In this document: positions 21,513 to 33,979 of the stretch, one piece after another
Numbering within the stretch: the stretch's first letter is position 1
How the letters are laid out: every line of letters starts with the position of its first letter
Assembly: GCF_011386835.1 (NCBI RefSeq)
Contig: NC_088792.1
Coordinates: 110,146,421-110,210,420 of the forward strand
DNA: 64,000 nucleotides
Reading direction: 5' to 3'
From: Chrysemys picta bellii
Lineage: Eukaryota > Chordata > Testudines > Emydidae
Notes under the pieces: model-generated
Database searches by the model: none
Seen by the model: only the letters and a program-made list of their open reading frames with translations
Told to the model about the DNA's origin: nothing
Made by a program: the position numbers and the translations under genes

Positions 21513-22197
21513 TAGTCACCCCACTCTGGCCCTGAAAGCCAGCCCTTGGAGAGGGCTGGGGCAGAGAGCCAATCAGAAAAGTCTGGGAGGCAGCCAATCA
21601 GGGCCAGGCTGGGCCCTCTAAAAGGGCTGCTAGACCAGAAGGCAGTCAGTCTCTCTCCAGCCTTGTAGAGAGAGAGAGACCTGGCTGCCTGAAAGAGGAA
21701 AAGGGTACCTTGGACAGAGCCATGCTGGGGAACGGCAGGAGGAGCTGTGGGAGCATCAGCCTGGAAAATCCCCAGGCTGAGGCCTTGCTGTCAGGTCCGG
21801 AGGAAGTACTAAGGCTGTGGGGAGGTAGCCAGGGGAGGAGGAGGCAACAGGTCTAACCCCCTTGCTGATGATCAGTAACCACTTCAGACTGCAGTTTGCC
21901 CCTGAGGGAAGGGGCTACATGAAGACTGGCAGTGGGTCACTGAGGTGAGGTGGAATTAGGGTATTGGGGTTCCTTAGGGAGGGGAGGACCCTGAGTGTGG
22001 GAGCACTGCTGTGGGCAGTACCCAGGAGAAGGGGCACTGTGGGCTGGGAGGGACGCGGGGCCTGAAGTATAGTGGTGGAGATTGATAATGAAAGACAAGT
22101 AGTGACAGCAGGAGAGACACTGGCCAGCAGCAGGTGCTCTGAGGCTGGGATGAGCTAATTCCTGAATGACGCAGCGGTGAGTGCCCGACCTGTTACA
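21513..22197 (+). mobile_element. solo LTR
   Basis: This 685-bp GC-rich block starts TGTAGCAGG and ends CCTGTTACA, inverted termini with one mismatch. Flanking 5-mers are TGTGG and TGTGA, a 4-of-5 match that fits an aged target duplication. Two CCAAT boxes and a TATA-like box in the first 110 bp set the plus orientation. No internal genes are attached. It differs in sequence from the LTR at 9568-10380 but shares its CCAATCAGGGC motif. Confidence 0.72.
21569..21625 (+). promoter_or_regulatory. LTR promoter elements (2 CCAAT, TATA-like)
   Basis: CCAAT boxes lie at 21569-21573 and 21594-21598, again 25 bp apart, followed by TCTAAAAG at 21618-21625 as a weak TATA-like box. Position and order fit the U3 of a plus-strand LTR. 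Confidence 0.5.
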
Positions 22198-22507
22198 TGT
22201 GATAAGATTATTTGTTTGGCATGTCTGTTTTAAAGCCTGCCCTCTGTGAGCCTGCCTTTAACTGTCTGAGAGTACAGGTATTTCCTTCAAGGCAGTCATG
22301 AGCTAAGCTACGGGTCTTCTGCACTGTAAGTATCGTACCTTACTTCAGGAGTGCTAAAACACTGTTTATAGTGGGGGTATTCATGGTAGAAACCATGTAT
22401 TTAGTGTTTATTACTACTTTAACCCAGGGATGTGGCTGCATCCCCGGCACTCCTAGTTCCAGCACCCCTGCCTGATTTAAATCTGTTCCTCTGTTTACAA
22501 AGGGCTT
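22198..22507. other. unannotated non-coding DNA
   Basis: A short interval between the LTR and a foldback element. No feature was recognised. Confidence 0.5.
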
Positions 22508-22770
22508 TTCTACCTGACTCTGCAGTTCAGACTACAGGGATGTGAATTGTAGCACACACTATTATGCTGCTCTGTAACTCCCCCTTGTGGATGCTGCTGG
22601 TGCAAACTAACAGGTTCCTAGTTCACGCTAACTTAATCCCATTCGAGAGAGAAGTAGCTAACACAGCTACTTCTAGTTTGCACCAGCAGAGCGTTACAGC
22701 ATAGCACACTGTGTGCTCTGTAATTCATAGTCCAGTAGTTAAAACTGCAGGACCAGGTAGACATAGCCTA
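22508..22770. mobile_element. foldback MITE
   Basis: The two ends are inverted copies: TTCTACCTG at the left, CAGGTAGACATAGCC at the right. Matched inner blocks in the same order on both arms are CTGCAGTT, GAATT, AGCACAC, TGCTGTAAC-like and GCTGGTGCAAACTA. The arms are about 100 bp each, with a spacer that itself contains AGTAGCTAACACAGCTACTT. It has no coding capacity. Confidence 0.65.
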
Positions 22771-25700
22771 AATCTGGATTTGTTGTTGATCTGTGCCCTT
22801 CCACCACAACTGCAGCACATGGTCCTTAAGCAGTGTAACAGAGTATTTAGCCCAGAGCTGCTTTACTTTTGTGCTTGTGATTATGTTGCATGCATCAAAC
22901 AATTTTCAGATGAACAATGTTCGTATTTCTACAATCCAGCCTATACATAATTTTTAAGAAATATATTCAGGCCAAGATTTTCAAAAGTGGCTAGTGAGTG
23001 TGTGCACCAACTAGGGAAAGCTTAGAGGGCCTGAATTTCAGAAAGTGTTGAGCACTCCTCCTCTGAAAATCAGACCTTTCTAATATGTCTCCAGCTGGGC
23101 AGCTAAAAACAGGCATCCAAAATCTCTATTCACTTCTGAAATACTGGATGTATAGCATTGGGCGCAGTTTTCAAACAGTCCTCCATAAAAGAATGAATTG
23201 AATGACTAAATAAATAAAAGTGCTTCTTGAAGTTAGGGAACTCTTCACCCCACTCTATGGTTAAAAAGTGAGTCGCAGAAAAAACATTTAATCTTATCTT
23301 TATGTTTATGACACTTAGCATAAGTGCATGTGCATTTTTTAACCCTCCTACATTTTTCACTGCCAATGAATCATTGATCCTTTGGGACCTTTTCCCCTGT
23401 ATCTTTAGTACTACAGAATTTTAAGTGCTTAGAATAATTTACAGAGAGAGAGAGACCTTGTACATATTTATGATGTATTATGTTTGGCCTACATAATATA
23501 ACATCTTGAAAACAACAGAAATGAAGTCTTCAGATTTATGGGAGTGGAATTGTTCTCCTCATTTTGTGTTTTACTGTAAACTCATTCATCACCAGATCAA
23601 AACCATTTCCAAGCTTAAGCTGAACCACTGGATCTAATAATGCAGGACATATGAATAAGAAAATACTGATTGCATAAGTATAGTGTGAATGCCAGGCAGC
23701 GACTGCCAGAATAATCTCAGTGGTTTACTTTTCTTGGCTACCTCTAATTGATGGAACCAAAGACAAGTCAGAGCCAAATAAATCATCTTTCCTAATTTTC
23801 CTCTTGTCAGAAATATAAGCTAAAAGGATTTTTTTTTTTTTTGGTAAATGTTTTATGGGCACATTATCCTACTTCGCTTGCAGAAGCCCATGGTTCTATG
23901 TTGCATCACCCTGATGATTTAGTAATGGAATTATACATTAAAAGCGTTGTGGAAGTTTTTTGCCATGTTGTTTTCTCTTTGGAATTACCTGTAATATATT
24001 ATGGCACTTCGCCTTATTGGCTAATTTGTACAATTCTGTTACTGTACCCAAAGGCCTTCGGGTACATGGCTTAGGGAAATAATGGAGCTGGGCTATTAGG
24101 ACTTCTCCAGCTGGCAGCTGCCCCCAAAACCTCTCTTAAAGGGAGAACCTTAGCAAAGAATATGGCCATGGAAACTGTACATTACATTTCCAAGGTAATC
24201 TCTATGGGACTGGTGAAGGGCTGTGGTGTGTCCTCCAATCTCCAGCCTGCCAAGTCTTCACCTGCATCTTCTCCTGCCTCAGGTGGATCCCCAAATCCAC
24301 AGAGAGAATTTGTCAGTACCAGGAGATGAAGAGAAATGGAGTGATGCTATCTGAGATGGCTGATTCCCTTCCTCTTTCTGCATGGAATGGGAAGATCCTC
24401 CAAATAGGGCTCAAGGGGGAACTACACAGATTGTTTAAAAACTAGAAGATTTGGCCCAGTATTATGCTACAAATGCTAACATTACCACAGGGTACTGCTG
24501 TGCAGAAACACCTATACAATTTAAACAGCCCCCAAACTATCACACTTCAGAGTATTACAACAAAACAGGAAAGTGAATCTAGTATGTTGTATGCCCTTAT
24601 AGGTGTGCATAAGGAATTCCCATCTGTGATAAGGGGCAGAGACAATTTATATTAGCCAAAATTAGGTTTTGCAATATACAAACACCATGGCACTGAACCA
24701 TTGTATGGGAAATAGACAGAGAAATTGACAAGATACTGTCATAAAAAGTGAAATCTACTAGTCTAGTCTGAGTGTGATGTAAAGGATAAATGGACAGTGT
24801 TAATGTTAAAAAGTAAAATAGATGTTTAGGATTCTTTCTAATTTTGATGTACTAAGATTTTATTTCTTATAGGTAAGGAGAAATATTAACATACAGTTTT
24901 TACCTAGAGAATGTCACTTTTCAACAGGCAAGTGAGAGAAAACAGATTTCTAGTATTTAACTCTCCCAGATGCCATTTGGACATAGCTGTTATACCTTGC
25001 TTAGCACATTTCTTAATATGGCAAGGATTTCTGAAGATAAAACACACACATTGGCTAACTCCCGCTCACCTTGTTCAGGGGAATCGTCCCATTGAAGTCA
25101 ATGGTACCATTCAAGTGACTGAGGTGAGCAGGATTGCACCTACTGGGCTATTACGGGAATGAAAGCTTACACTGTCAGCACAAACATCACCCACTATACT
25201 GGAGAATAACTCGAGGAAGGAAAGGGTATCATTACTCAGTTCTACAAGACAAAGCAAAATAATACAAGACACTAATTTGTGCAGGAGTGGTATGCTCTCA
25301 GGTATGGAGCTGCAGCACCATTCATAACACAATGGGCCATACTGTGCTGTTAAGGCACAGGTCTGCAGTGGGACAATATAGAATGACACCACTCTAGAGG
25401 GAGCTCCAGAACAGTCCCTGAGGGAGGCACACTACTGCTCGGAGCACTGTAAGGTGCCCGTGAATACATCTGTTGGGACACATTTTAACATGTTCTCCCT
25501 TCTGTGGTTTGTCATCTCTGCCAACTGGCACAGCATAGAGAAGAGCAATGACCTCTTCACTTTCTTTGGGCTGGCTTGCCACAAGCAGCAAGCAGATGCT
25601 AGCAGGAAGCAATGTGGGGACTCTGGCAGTAGTATGTAGAGGTAGGAGAAATCTCCTTTTAATTTCCCCCATCCTTGTGTCCTACACAAGGGCCAGTCAC

Positions 25701-27448
25701 AATCAGGCCCTATATTCCCTCTTAATTGATAAGAGACAAAAGCTACAGTATAGAAGGATTGCAGAATCTGACCCTATCTGGTTCAAGTGATCATACTGCT
25801 GTTGTACCATGTGAAGTTAATGGTTGGTAAAAAGTCTACTCTGTTCACTAACTGCATGCAATATATTGCTTTTGGAAACCCACTGTTCTATATACCAAAA
25901 AGATGATCATGGTATACAGATTTGTGATGGCCAAATATGAAGAGGTTTAGTTGCTCCGTTCAGAGAAGCATCTGAAAGTTTAGATTCACATAAGCATCTC
26001 ATCTGAATTACCCACACCTCTTGAGTCTGCAAAATTTCAGTGGAAATCTTACAAGAACAGACTCTACTGTAAGATTTCTGGTTTGTCCTATTTATGATCA
26101 GCCAGGAATACCACAGAAATAACCTGTTTTGGAATTATCTTATTTCAGCATAGCTGTTTCCATCCTAGGGAAGCACAGAAATGCACACAAATGAGAAAAA
26201 AACATTTTTTTTAATTAATCTCTTATAATGCTCAAAAGATTTAGGAGGAAACTCAAAGTGCACCTAGATGTCCAACCCCATTGAATGTCAATGGAAGTTG
26301 GACACCTAACATTCATTTAGTTTAAGATGGAGTTCGGAACAAATCTTCAGATCCGTTCTTGTTTCAGTCTAACCTGGTCCTTATCCCTAATACATTGTAC
26401 TGCTATGTTCCCACTGTGAAGTCCCTGCACGAGTCAACAATATACACTACATTTTTTCTTATTTTAAAATATACTTGGCTTTTTCTTCTTGAATACTGCC
26501 CTGCACCAATGGTGAGGCTAATCTTGATCAAGCTGAAGCCAATGAGAGCAGGACTGGACCCTGTATTCATTGTTTCATTATGCTTTTTAAATTTTCTTTT
26601 CATGTATTTAAGAAAAATGACTGGAAAAAAATCCACTACAACTGAAACTAATTATAACAAGCAGCAACTTAATTGTTCAGCTGAACACTACCTTAGCTAG
26701 CTTGGTTTATTATCATCACTATAGGAAAACCTTTCGTTATCCTCATTTCTTTCAAGAGATGCATCTCCAAATCATGTCCTGCAGCTAGTGAACAGCTGGC
26801 ATAGTTGTGTGGGTTCATCTTGGGGGACACAAGGTGTTCAACATTTCATTCTGGGAATGATATTTTACCATCCTTAACAATATTATCAGTGACATTCTGA
26901 ATAGTGGCTGCAGGTTAGGCAGCTGGGGAGCTTTAAGGTTTTTCTGTTTCCAACTGTCTAATGTATTTAGTTTGTATTTCAACAATTACAAAAAAGGATA
27001 GTTTCCCAGGGCACCTATGTAAAAACCAGTCAGTTAACAAGGCTAACAGATATGCTGCTAAGTCAAAACAAAGCCAAACCTATCTTCTGTTATGCGACCA
27101 CAGTTTCTTGTGTGGCAAAGCAAAAGTGATGTTCTTTATTAGCTCTTTCTAGAAGAGACTTGTGGATTCAGTTTTGTTTTTTCATCCGTGCTTCTTAAAG
27201 AATTTGTTTCTTCCTATGTTAGTTCCCTAAAATGGGAAAGATCCCCACCCCACATAAAAAAGCCGGGATAAAAGGACAGGAGCAATGTAAGGGGCTCTTA
27301 AAGTCCCAAATCCAGTTGTGGAAGGAGTTCCCTGGTGCGGAACTGCAGAGGATAGTTGTCAGGATGTCTTCTGACAAACCCCTTGCAAGCCCTAGCACAG
27401 GGTTATACCTGAGTACGGAGGGACATCTTGGGTTCCCACTATGTCATG
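22771..27448. other. unannotated non-coding DNA (4.7 kb)
   Basis: No gene was recognised. 22971-23110 contains a dispersed motif (AAGATTTTCAAAAGTGGCTA) shared with 29637-29823. 25081-25115 has the near-palindrome CATTGAAGTCAATGG. The open frame 23841-24074 and paired frames around 25394-25790 have no motifs. The rest is A+T-rich and unique-looking. Confidence 0.45.
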
Positions 27449-27995
27449 ATTAGGGCCCTATCAAATTCACGCCCATGAAAAATGCATCATGAACCATGAA
27501 ATCTGGTCTCCTCCCATGACATCTAGTCTTTTATGTGCTTTTACCTTAAGATTTCACATTGGAGACCAGCGATTCTCAAATTGGGGGGCCAGACCCAAAA
27601 GGGAGTTGCAGGGGGTCCACAAGGTTATTTTAGGGGGGTCACAGTATTGCCACCCTTTCTTCTGCGCTGCCCTCAGAGCTGGGTGGCCAGAGAGTGGCAG
27701 CTGTTGGCCGGGCGCCCAGCTCTGAAGGTAGCACCGTGCCAGCAGCAGTGCAGAAGTAAGGGTGGCAATATTATATCATGCCATCCTTAGTTCTGCACTG
27801 CTGCCGGCAGCTGCACTGCCTTCCGAGCTGGGATCCTGGACAGCAGCCACCACTCTCCAGCTACCCAGCTCTGAAGGGGGCGCTGCTACCAGCAGCAGCA
27901 CAGAAGTAATGGTAGCAGTACCGCGACCCCCTCTACAATAACCTTGTGACCCCCCCCGCAGCAACTCCTTTTTGGGTCCCTACAAAAACTGCTGT
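27449..27995. mobile_element. non-autonomous DNA transposon with nested hairpins, right end lost
   Basis: The left end reads TTAGGGCCCTATCAAATTCA and continues with a CATGAAAAATGCATCATG stretch. From about 27567 the sequence becomes a large inverted repeat: GACCCAAAAGGGAGTTGCAG (27592 on) pairs with GCAACTCCTTTTTGGGTC near 27960-27978, and ACAAGGTTATTTTAGGGGGG pairs with CCCCCTCTACAATAACCTTG. Inside are two similar GC-rich palindromic modules (about 27649-27770 and 27785-27920), each containing an AGAGCTGGG/CCCAGCTCTGAAGG pair. The terminal repeat matching the left end is missing on the right, so this copy is truncated. It is probably hAT-related; it has no coding capacity. Confidence 0.65.
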
Positions 27996-29636
27996 GATTT
28001 TTTTCCAACAGCAGGGAGGCAGACGCTGCTATCTGCATACACCCAGTCCCATGTGCTCAGTGTGACCATTGTGGCACATGGTAGCCTCATGTCAGAACAG
28101 CAGGTTGGGGCAGGAAGAATAGACAGCCATATTGAGAGTCAAATTCAGCTTTCATTTACCCCATCATAAGTCCAAAGTAACTCCATTGCATCACACCAGC
28201 ATTACTAAAAGCAAATTTAGACCAGAGTATGAGACCTGAACAAACTTGAAAACTCAGCAATTTTCACTGAAAGCAGGTGCAAGTTTCTCCAGGTTCCCCT
28301 CCTCTTCTTTCCTGCTGCCATCTGCCAACAGCTGCTCCAACCCTGGAATAATCTGATCCCTCTCGTGATTCAGCTCTCCAGCCAGGCCACATATTTATAT
28401 ATCTCCAAAAGGATGGATATTAAAGAGTCTGTCCAATGTTCAGGGAAGGGGCTCCCAGACCTCCCCAGGGCTAAGATCTCAGGATCTTGACTATCTGGGG
28501 TTCCAGCATATTTTCCTCACTAGATCCCCCTGGATCAGCAGTAGGTTTTCTGCCTTCTGCCCTGCCTAGAAGTTAGTAGGGGAATCCAGGCCCACCTTCT
28601 CCACTGGGTTCCAATTCAGGGCCCTGTGTTAAGTAGCAATGGTCTTCACCCCAAAGGTGCTCTACCACTGCTTCCCTGGTGGGTGGTGTCCTAGCATCCC
28701 CTTTTACAAAAGGGCAAAGTAGAGACAATAACCCAAATAAATCCAAGGTAAATTGCAGAACTTCTAAATGTCCAGAGTCCTTTTCTGCTCAGCAGTTCTG
28801 GTAGAGTCCAAATAGCCAGAGGCCCCAATCAGCTGGACCACTCAAAATGGCCCTTTCAAGGACCTAAGAGTGTAGGATTGCTCTCCTCTAGTTGCCTGCT
28901 CCTGAGTGGCTCTCTTCCCCTTTCAAGTTCCTCCTCTTCCAGCCCATATATGGTTTTCAGGTGTGGCAACCTGAGGCTAAAGTAGCATTTTAACCATTTC
29001 CTTTCCATTGCAGGGTTTGTACACCTGATCATGCTGACTAAAGATGAAGTAATACCTTCAGAATTTGGCCAGAACTTTGGAACTCTTTTTTGTAATGAAA
29101 TGTGCTATAAAATGCATAGCATTAGTGGGTTTATCTTTTGAATTTGTGTGCCTAAATACTAAAGGTGGTCAAATTATATAATGCAAAATGATCTGATGAA
29201 TTTTGGCATTTTTCTTTGACTAAATTACTCACAATATCTCCCCCCCGCCCCCAATTATTCAACCACCTGTATGGATACATTCTTGAATAGAATTTGGCAA
29301 ATAATATTATTTGATAAATTGCTTTCCAGTATCTGTCAAATTAATTATTCATGGATACATACTTAATTAATTGGTCAGCTACCAAATCAAAATTTAGGAG
29401 TTTATCTTTAAACACCTAGACATTGGGTATATTGCCATAATTCATCTACAAACAAAAATAACAAACTACAGTTGAATCACCTTTCTTTCTAGCTCATATC
29501 TAAAGGCCAGTGCAACAGATACAAAACCCAGTTGAGATCAGTAATTGGAATTTAGAAGGAAGCTTATCCTGTATCTGAGGTTTATCAGGGCACATGTCCA
29601 TTACAGGTACATTTGATAGGCTAAAAAAGACTTTCC
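27996..29636. other. unannotated DNA, possibly an old LTR at about 28260-29000
   Basis: 28260-29000 is more C+T-rich than its surroundings and resembles the composition of LTR-type repeats (for example GGTTCCAATTCAGGGCCCTG near 28609), but no termini or target duplication were found. A poly-C tract lies near 29240-29251. No coding frames of interest. Confidence 0.35.
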
Positions 29637-29823
29637 AAGATTTTCAAAAGTGACTAGTGACTTTGACTCCATTTTTGGGCACCCAATTTGAGAAATCTTT
29701 ACATTGCATGATTTTCACAGGGCAGATGCTCAGCGCTGACTGAAAATCAGGTCCCTGTAAGGCTGGGGAACCCCAAATCTCAGGCACCCATAATCACTAA
29801 CCACTTTTGAAAATCTTGGCCAC
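29637..29823. mobile_element. foldback repeat
   Basis: The left end CAAGATTTTCAAAAGTGACT is complementary to the right end AACCACTTTTGAAAATCTTG, giving terminal inverted repeats of about 20 bp. A related left half is at 22971-23110. Non-coding MITE-like element. Confidence 0.6.
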
Positions 29824-30512
29824 ATTTATAGCCCCCATAGCTCAGCATAGCCTGTTGGTTATTAATTCTTTCAAAAGAAACAATATGTATATAAAAAACG
29901 TCAGATGCAGCCAAGTTATGCAATGATGTGAAGAAAAAAAAATCAGAAGTCAATTTGACTTGAGATTCAGCCACAGTTTCCAAGGCATTTATTATTTTTG
30001 CCTCAGAGTGCTAAGCTGCCAGGAAGAATTGCATGCATTGCATAAAACGACTAATGGCATACAGCAAAACTAACATCATACTGAAAAGCAAGGCTTAAAT
30101 GGAGTTTTACCCATGCTTATAACAACAGGAATAGTTTATATGCTCCTGTTTTAAGTGTGAGATATTATATATGATCCTTATCCTTCAGTGCACTTTGTCC
30201 AGGCAGTCATCCACTGGAAGGGAGCTAGGCATGAAAGAGGAGAATAAATTAAACAGGTTTGCAGTGTGATATGACATCAGAAAAAAACAACCGAGAAGGA
30301 TATTCTATGCAGAGGCCTCAAAGTGCGTGAAGTTCCTGTCTTGATGTCAGCAGGGCTCTTCATTGGTGCAGGGATCTGCTCACTGCAGGATCCATGTGTA
30401 AGCGCTCTGTCCCAGGAGAGAGAAAGATGTCCAGAAATGAAAATTAAAGCCAGTAATTCAGCCAATAAAATGTCAATAACTTATATTCTGTAAATGGAAA
30501 GTCAAAGATCGT
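29824..30512. other. unannotated non-coding DNA
   Basis: A+T-rich, with no recognised gene or repeat. Confidence 0.5.
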
Positions 30513-30603
30513 GGACCTCATTCCCCTCTCACTTAAATGAGTTTTACACCAGTCTAATTCTACTGATTTAAAGCTCCGTAAGTGAGGGGGGAGAATCAAA
30601 CAC
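30513..30603. repeat. short hairpin MITE
   Basis: ATTCCCCTCTCACTTA at the left is complementary to TAAGTGAGGGGGGAGAAT at the right, around a middle with CAGTCTAATTC and CTGATTTAAAGC. It is similar in layout to 21199-21297. Confidence 0.5.
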
Positions 30604-31785
30604 CTTAGATGGGCCTGAATCAAAGTCTCAGATCTGAACACCTATGAACTTTGGGAAGGTTTGGATCTAAACTTTACAGCTATCTCCATAATGGGATGAA
30701 CTAAAACTCTAGATGCAAACACTCCTGAATGCTGGGGAAGTTTGAATAATTGCCAAAAGAACCAGTGGCTAGAGCCCATTTCAACTTAAACTTTTGCAAA
30801 GCAATGTGTTCATTTACTAAAGAAATATACTGGGAAATTAAAATGACAATGGAAACAGAAAGCACCATGCAAAGGAAATGGGAAATTCTCAAATGGGGAT
30901 TGCAGTGTTTCTAATTACATGAATACCATTAATACATAAATAAGTGGGTGTGGGGACAGAAAAGGGAAACCGTGCAGATGACCAAGCAAATGCAGGGAGT
31001 GATCAAAGATGAGAAAAGTACATAGATGTAAATCTACAGCAGGATATTTATATGATTAAACTAAAGCAATGTATGAAAATGAGCAAAATGGCCAATTTTT
31101 AGAATGAAAGGAGGGTTGCAAAAGAAATAAAGGCAAATAATACAATATTTTATAACATATCTAAGGGGCAAAAGGGTGGTGAGAGACTGTATGTCTTCTG
31201 AAGAGCAGCAAGGGGGGACCTGCTGAACAGAAAAGGAAGATCTGACTGGAAAACTGAATAATTTATCTTCAGTTTGTATTAGGGAGAGTTGGGAAATTAT
31301 GAGCCTAATAGAGAGATTTTTCAAGTGGTAAACAAACATTTACTGCAACAAAAAGTCACATCAGAAGTGGTTGCAATACTGTTTGAAAAAGGACTATATG
31401 TCCACTAGGGAATGTTTATTGCACACAATCAGGGTCCACATGTGCCAGTTAGTGACCTATATGTTGATGCACATTAGAATTTAAAACCCAGCTGGTGCAG
31501 TCCCATGGCACCATGTAGAAAAGCCCTAAAATACAATAGATAACTAGGTGGCATCTGTTGGTAAATGCTGACACAAGATTGTGTTTGTTTTGACATATGC
31601 CACAATTATTGTAAAGCTAAAAAGTAATAGCCTAGACATTCTGCTTTTGAGCAAAAGAATTCCAGAAGCTCCAAATTGAGAAATAGACTGTGAATTTAAA
31701 AAGGCTTCACCATCCCAGAGCAGACCAAGAGGGAATTATGAACCACTGTAGTAATTCCCTCCTATCATGATACTTTTTTAGATCC
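30604..31785. other. unannotated non-coding DNA
   Basis: No feature with clear boundaries. 31390-31530 may be a decayed foldback (GGACTATATGTCCACTAGG near the left, CATGTAGAAAAGCCC at the right), but the arms do not match well. Confidence 0.45.
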
Positions 31786-31985
31786 CATTACTGTGATATA
31801 TGAGTGCCTCAAAATCTTGGATGTATTTATCCTCACAATAGCCTTATGAAAAGCACTAGTATCTCCATTTCACAGATGGGGATAAGAAATATTAAGTAAC
31901 TTGCCCAAGGTCACACAGGCAGTCTGTGACAGAGAAGGGAACTGAATCTAGATCCTAGTGCTCTAACCACTGGGCCAGCCTTCTT
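31786..31985 (-). mobile_element. MIR-type tRNA-derived SINE
   Basis: The plus strand reads as the complement of a MIR-like SINE: CCATTTCACAGATGGGGATA, then AACTTGCCCAAGGTCACACA, then GTGCTCTAACCACTGGGCC, the last being the complement of a tRNA-like A-box head. Order and spacing fit the MIR core. It is an old copy, diverged and immobile. Confidence 0.75.
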
Positions 31986-32335
31986 CTTCTCTCTTTATGC
32001 TGTCTCAAATGTGCTGGCCCATGCATTGGAAAGAAAGGCAGAGCTAAAGATCCACCCATCCCCTGCCCCTTTCCACCCACTCGCCACCTACCTGTCCAGT
32101 AGCTTGATTAACAGCCCCGTAGAGGCTGCTCTCCTCACCATGCTGGGGGTGCCTTAAGCCACATAAGGCAAGGACAATCTTATACTATGCTTGTGTTAGT
32201 TAAAAGCATGTCTGAAAGAGGAAAAAATAGAGAAAAGCATGAAAAGGGGCACAGAAACTTGCCCCACACTAACACTATTGAGACCATCACTGGGACTGTG
32301 AATTTAACAAGCATACATTATAAGGAAGAAATATT
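31986..32335. other. unannotated non-coding DNA
   Basis: No feature recognised between the MIR-type SINE and the hAT MITE. Confidence 0.5.
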
Positions 32336-32342
32336 ACCTATA

Positions 32343-32726
32343 CTGGGGTGGCCAAACTCACTGACCCTCTGAGCCGCATACAACAACCTTCCGAAGTTTG
32401 AGAGCTGGGGCGCGCCTCTCAGGGCTTCAGCCCCGAGATCTCCCTCCCTGCAGGTCTGAAGCCCCAAGACCCCCTACTTGCTGGGCAGAAGCCAGAGGCA
32501 ATGTGTGAGGGGGACACATGGGATCACATGCCCTCCCAGACTTTTGCCAGGGTTTGCTGGCCCCACTCGGTCACATGATGCTGCCACCTCCCTGCATGGC
32601 AGCTGCTGGAGCCAGCAAGCTGAGAGCTGCGACTTAGGTAGAGGCAGATGTGGGAAGTTCCAGAAGCTGCACTTTAATTGTAAAAAAGTCACATGTGGCT
32701 CACAAGCCGCAATTTGGTCACCCCTG
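32343..32726. mobile_element. hAT-type MITE with target duplication
   Basis: The termini are inverted: CTGGGGTGGCCAAACTCACTGACC at the left and TTTGGTCACCCCTG at the right. A perfect 7-bp direct repeat ACCTATA flanks it (32336-32342 and 32727-32733), close to the 8 bp usual for hAT. The inside is GC-rich and non-coding (the frame 32478-32849 runs out of the element and is chance). It would have been moved by an autonomous hAT transposase elsewhere. Confidence 0.8.
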
Positions 32727-32733
32727 ACCTATA

Positions 32734-33974
32734 GCCTGGTTCAAAACCCCATCACCAGATCCTTGGCAAAGACAACTGTCCTGTCACTTCTCATCACAGC
32801 CAGTCTGTCACAGCAAAAGTCTCTCCTGTGCCTTTCAGTTCCTCTTTGAGTCAGACTACCTAGCTTTGATCATGGCTAGTATGTTCTCTGGCATCCTGGA
32901 ACACCAAACACCACATTGTGATACAGTCCTTTGTAGCACACCAGATGTGTCATGGTTGAGGTAAGTGATAGAGGTGCCTTAGCTGTTAAAGGCATTTCAG
33001 ATCTAAAACCTAGTGGAACCAAATACCATTCCCCAACTGCCCTCAGATGCCACGTTCCTTCCTCACACAACCTGTCTCCATGGCCCTGCTCCTCCCAAGT
33101 GTCCTCCTAACTGCCATGGATACTCCCTCTGCTGCCCCATCATCCTACCTGTCTATAGGCAAAGAGCAACAGAAGAATCTAACCCAGCAAATTCACCATA
33201 TTGCCCTCTAAAGGCCCATGACCTCTCAGCAGTTTCACCACATTATACACCAGCCCTCGTATTGGCTAGTTCACAAATCCAGTTATTAGTGAGCTTCCTG
33301 TGTTACTTTCAGCCCAGAAATAAACTAAAGGGTAGCAGAACTGGACTGAACTCAGTTCATACTAACTCCCAACATGGACTCACTGGGATGCTGTGGTTCA
33401 GGTACTGGACTTGGTCCAAGTGCTAACTGCACCCTTTAGATTCTAGTACCTGGCATTTCCCAGTAAGGACTCTGACAACTCTAACTGCCCATAAACCTTC
33501 TCCTGCTGGCAATCTCTGACTCTCCAGAATAGAGAGAGCACAGTGGTGGATTCATCACTTTGCCCTCTGCTGACCTATGATTGCTACGCAGATTCATCAC
33601 AATATAACTCAAGTTTTCTTTTATGCACCCAAGGACACTTCTACCCCCCATATATGTTCCATTCACTTCCTTGGTTTCATCCAAGTTTTCATCCACTGAT
33701 GTATACAGGTGTCAATCATTTGCACAGAGAGATTAAAAAATACATTCTTACTCTACATTGAAAACCTGTTTTATACGTGAACTTGTTCAAAAGAGAAGCT
33801 TGCCAAGCTGGCATGTCATGATCATTGAACTTTAGGCGGCCTTCTGTATTATTTCTAAATCCAATCTGAAATCTCAGAGAACGAAATGTTTATCCAAAAA
33901 CAAAATTAGACCAGATCAAGAGCAGGGGTTACTTTTGCAAGAGAACATGATGGTAAAATATGAAAAAAACCTGT
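32734..33974. other. unannotated non-coding DNA
   Basis: The longest frame, 33013-33426 (137 codons, plus), is rich in Pro, Ser and Cys with no recognisable domain or splice context, and is most likely chance. No other feature. Confidence 0.45.
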
Positions 33975-33979
33975 ACTTG
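33975..33979. repeat. 5-bp target site duplication (left) of solo LTR
   Basis: ACTTG directly precedes the TGTCAAGG start. The same ACTTG is at 34801-34805 directly after the ATGACA end. Confidence 0.85.

Noticed and set aside
28260..29000. Old LTR
   Set aside because: Composition and vague similarity only; no termini or target duplication.
33013..33426. 137-codon frame, the longest without repeat identity
   Set aside because: No motif, no splice or promoter context, and normal chance length for 64 kb in six frames.
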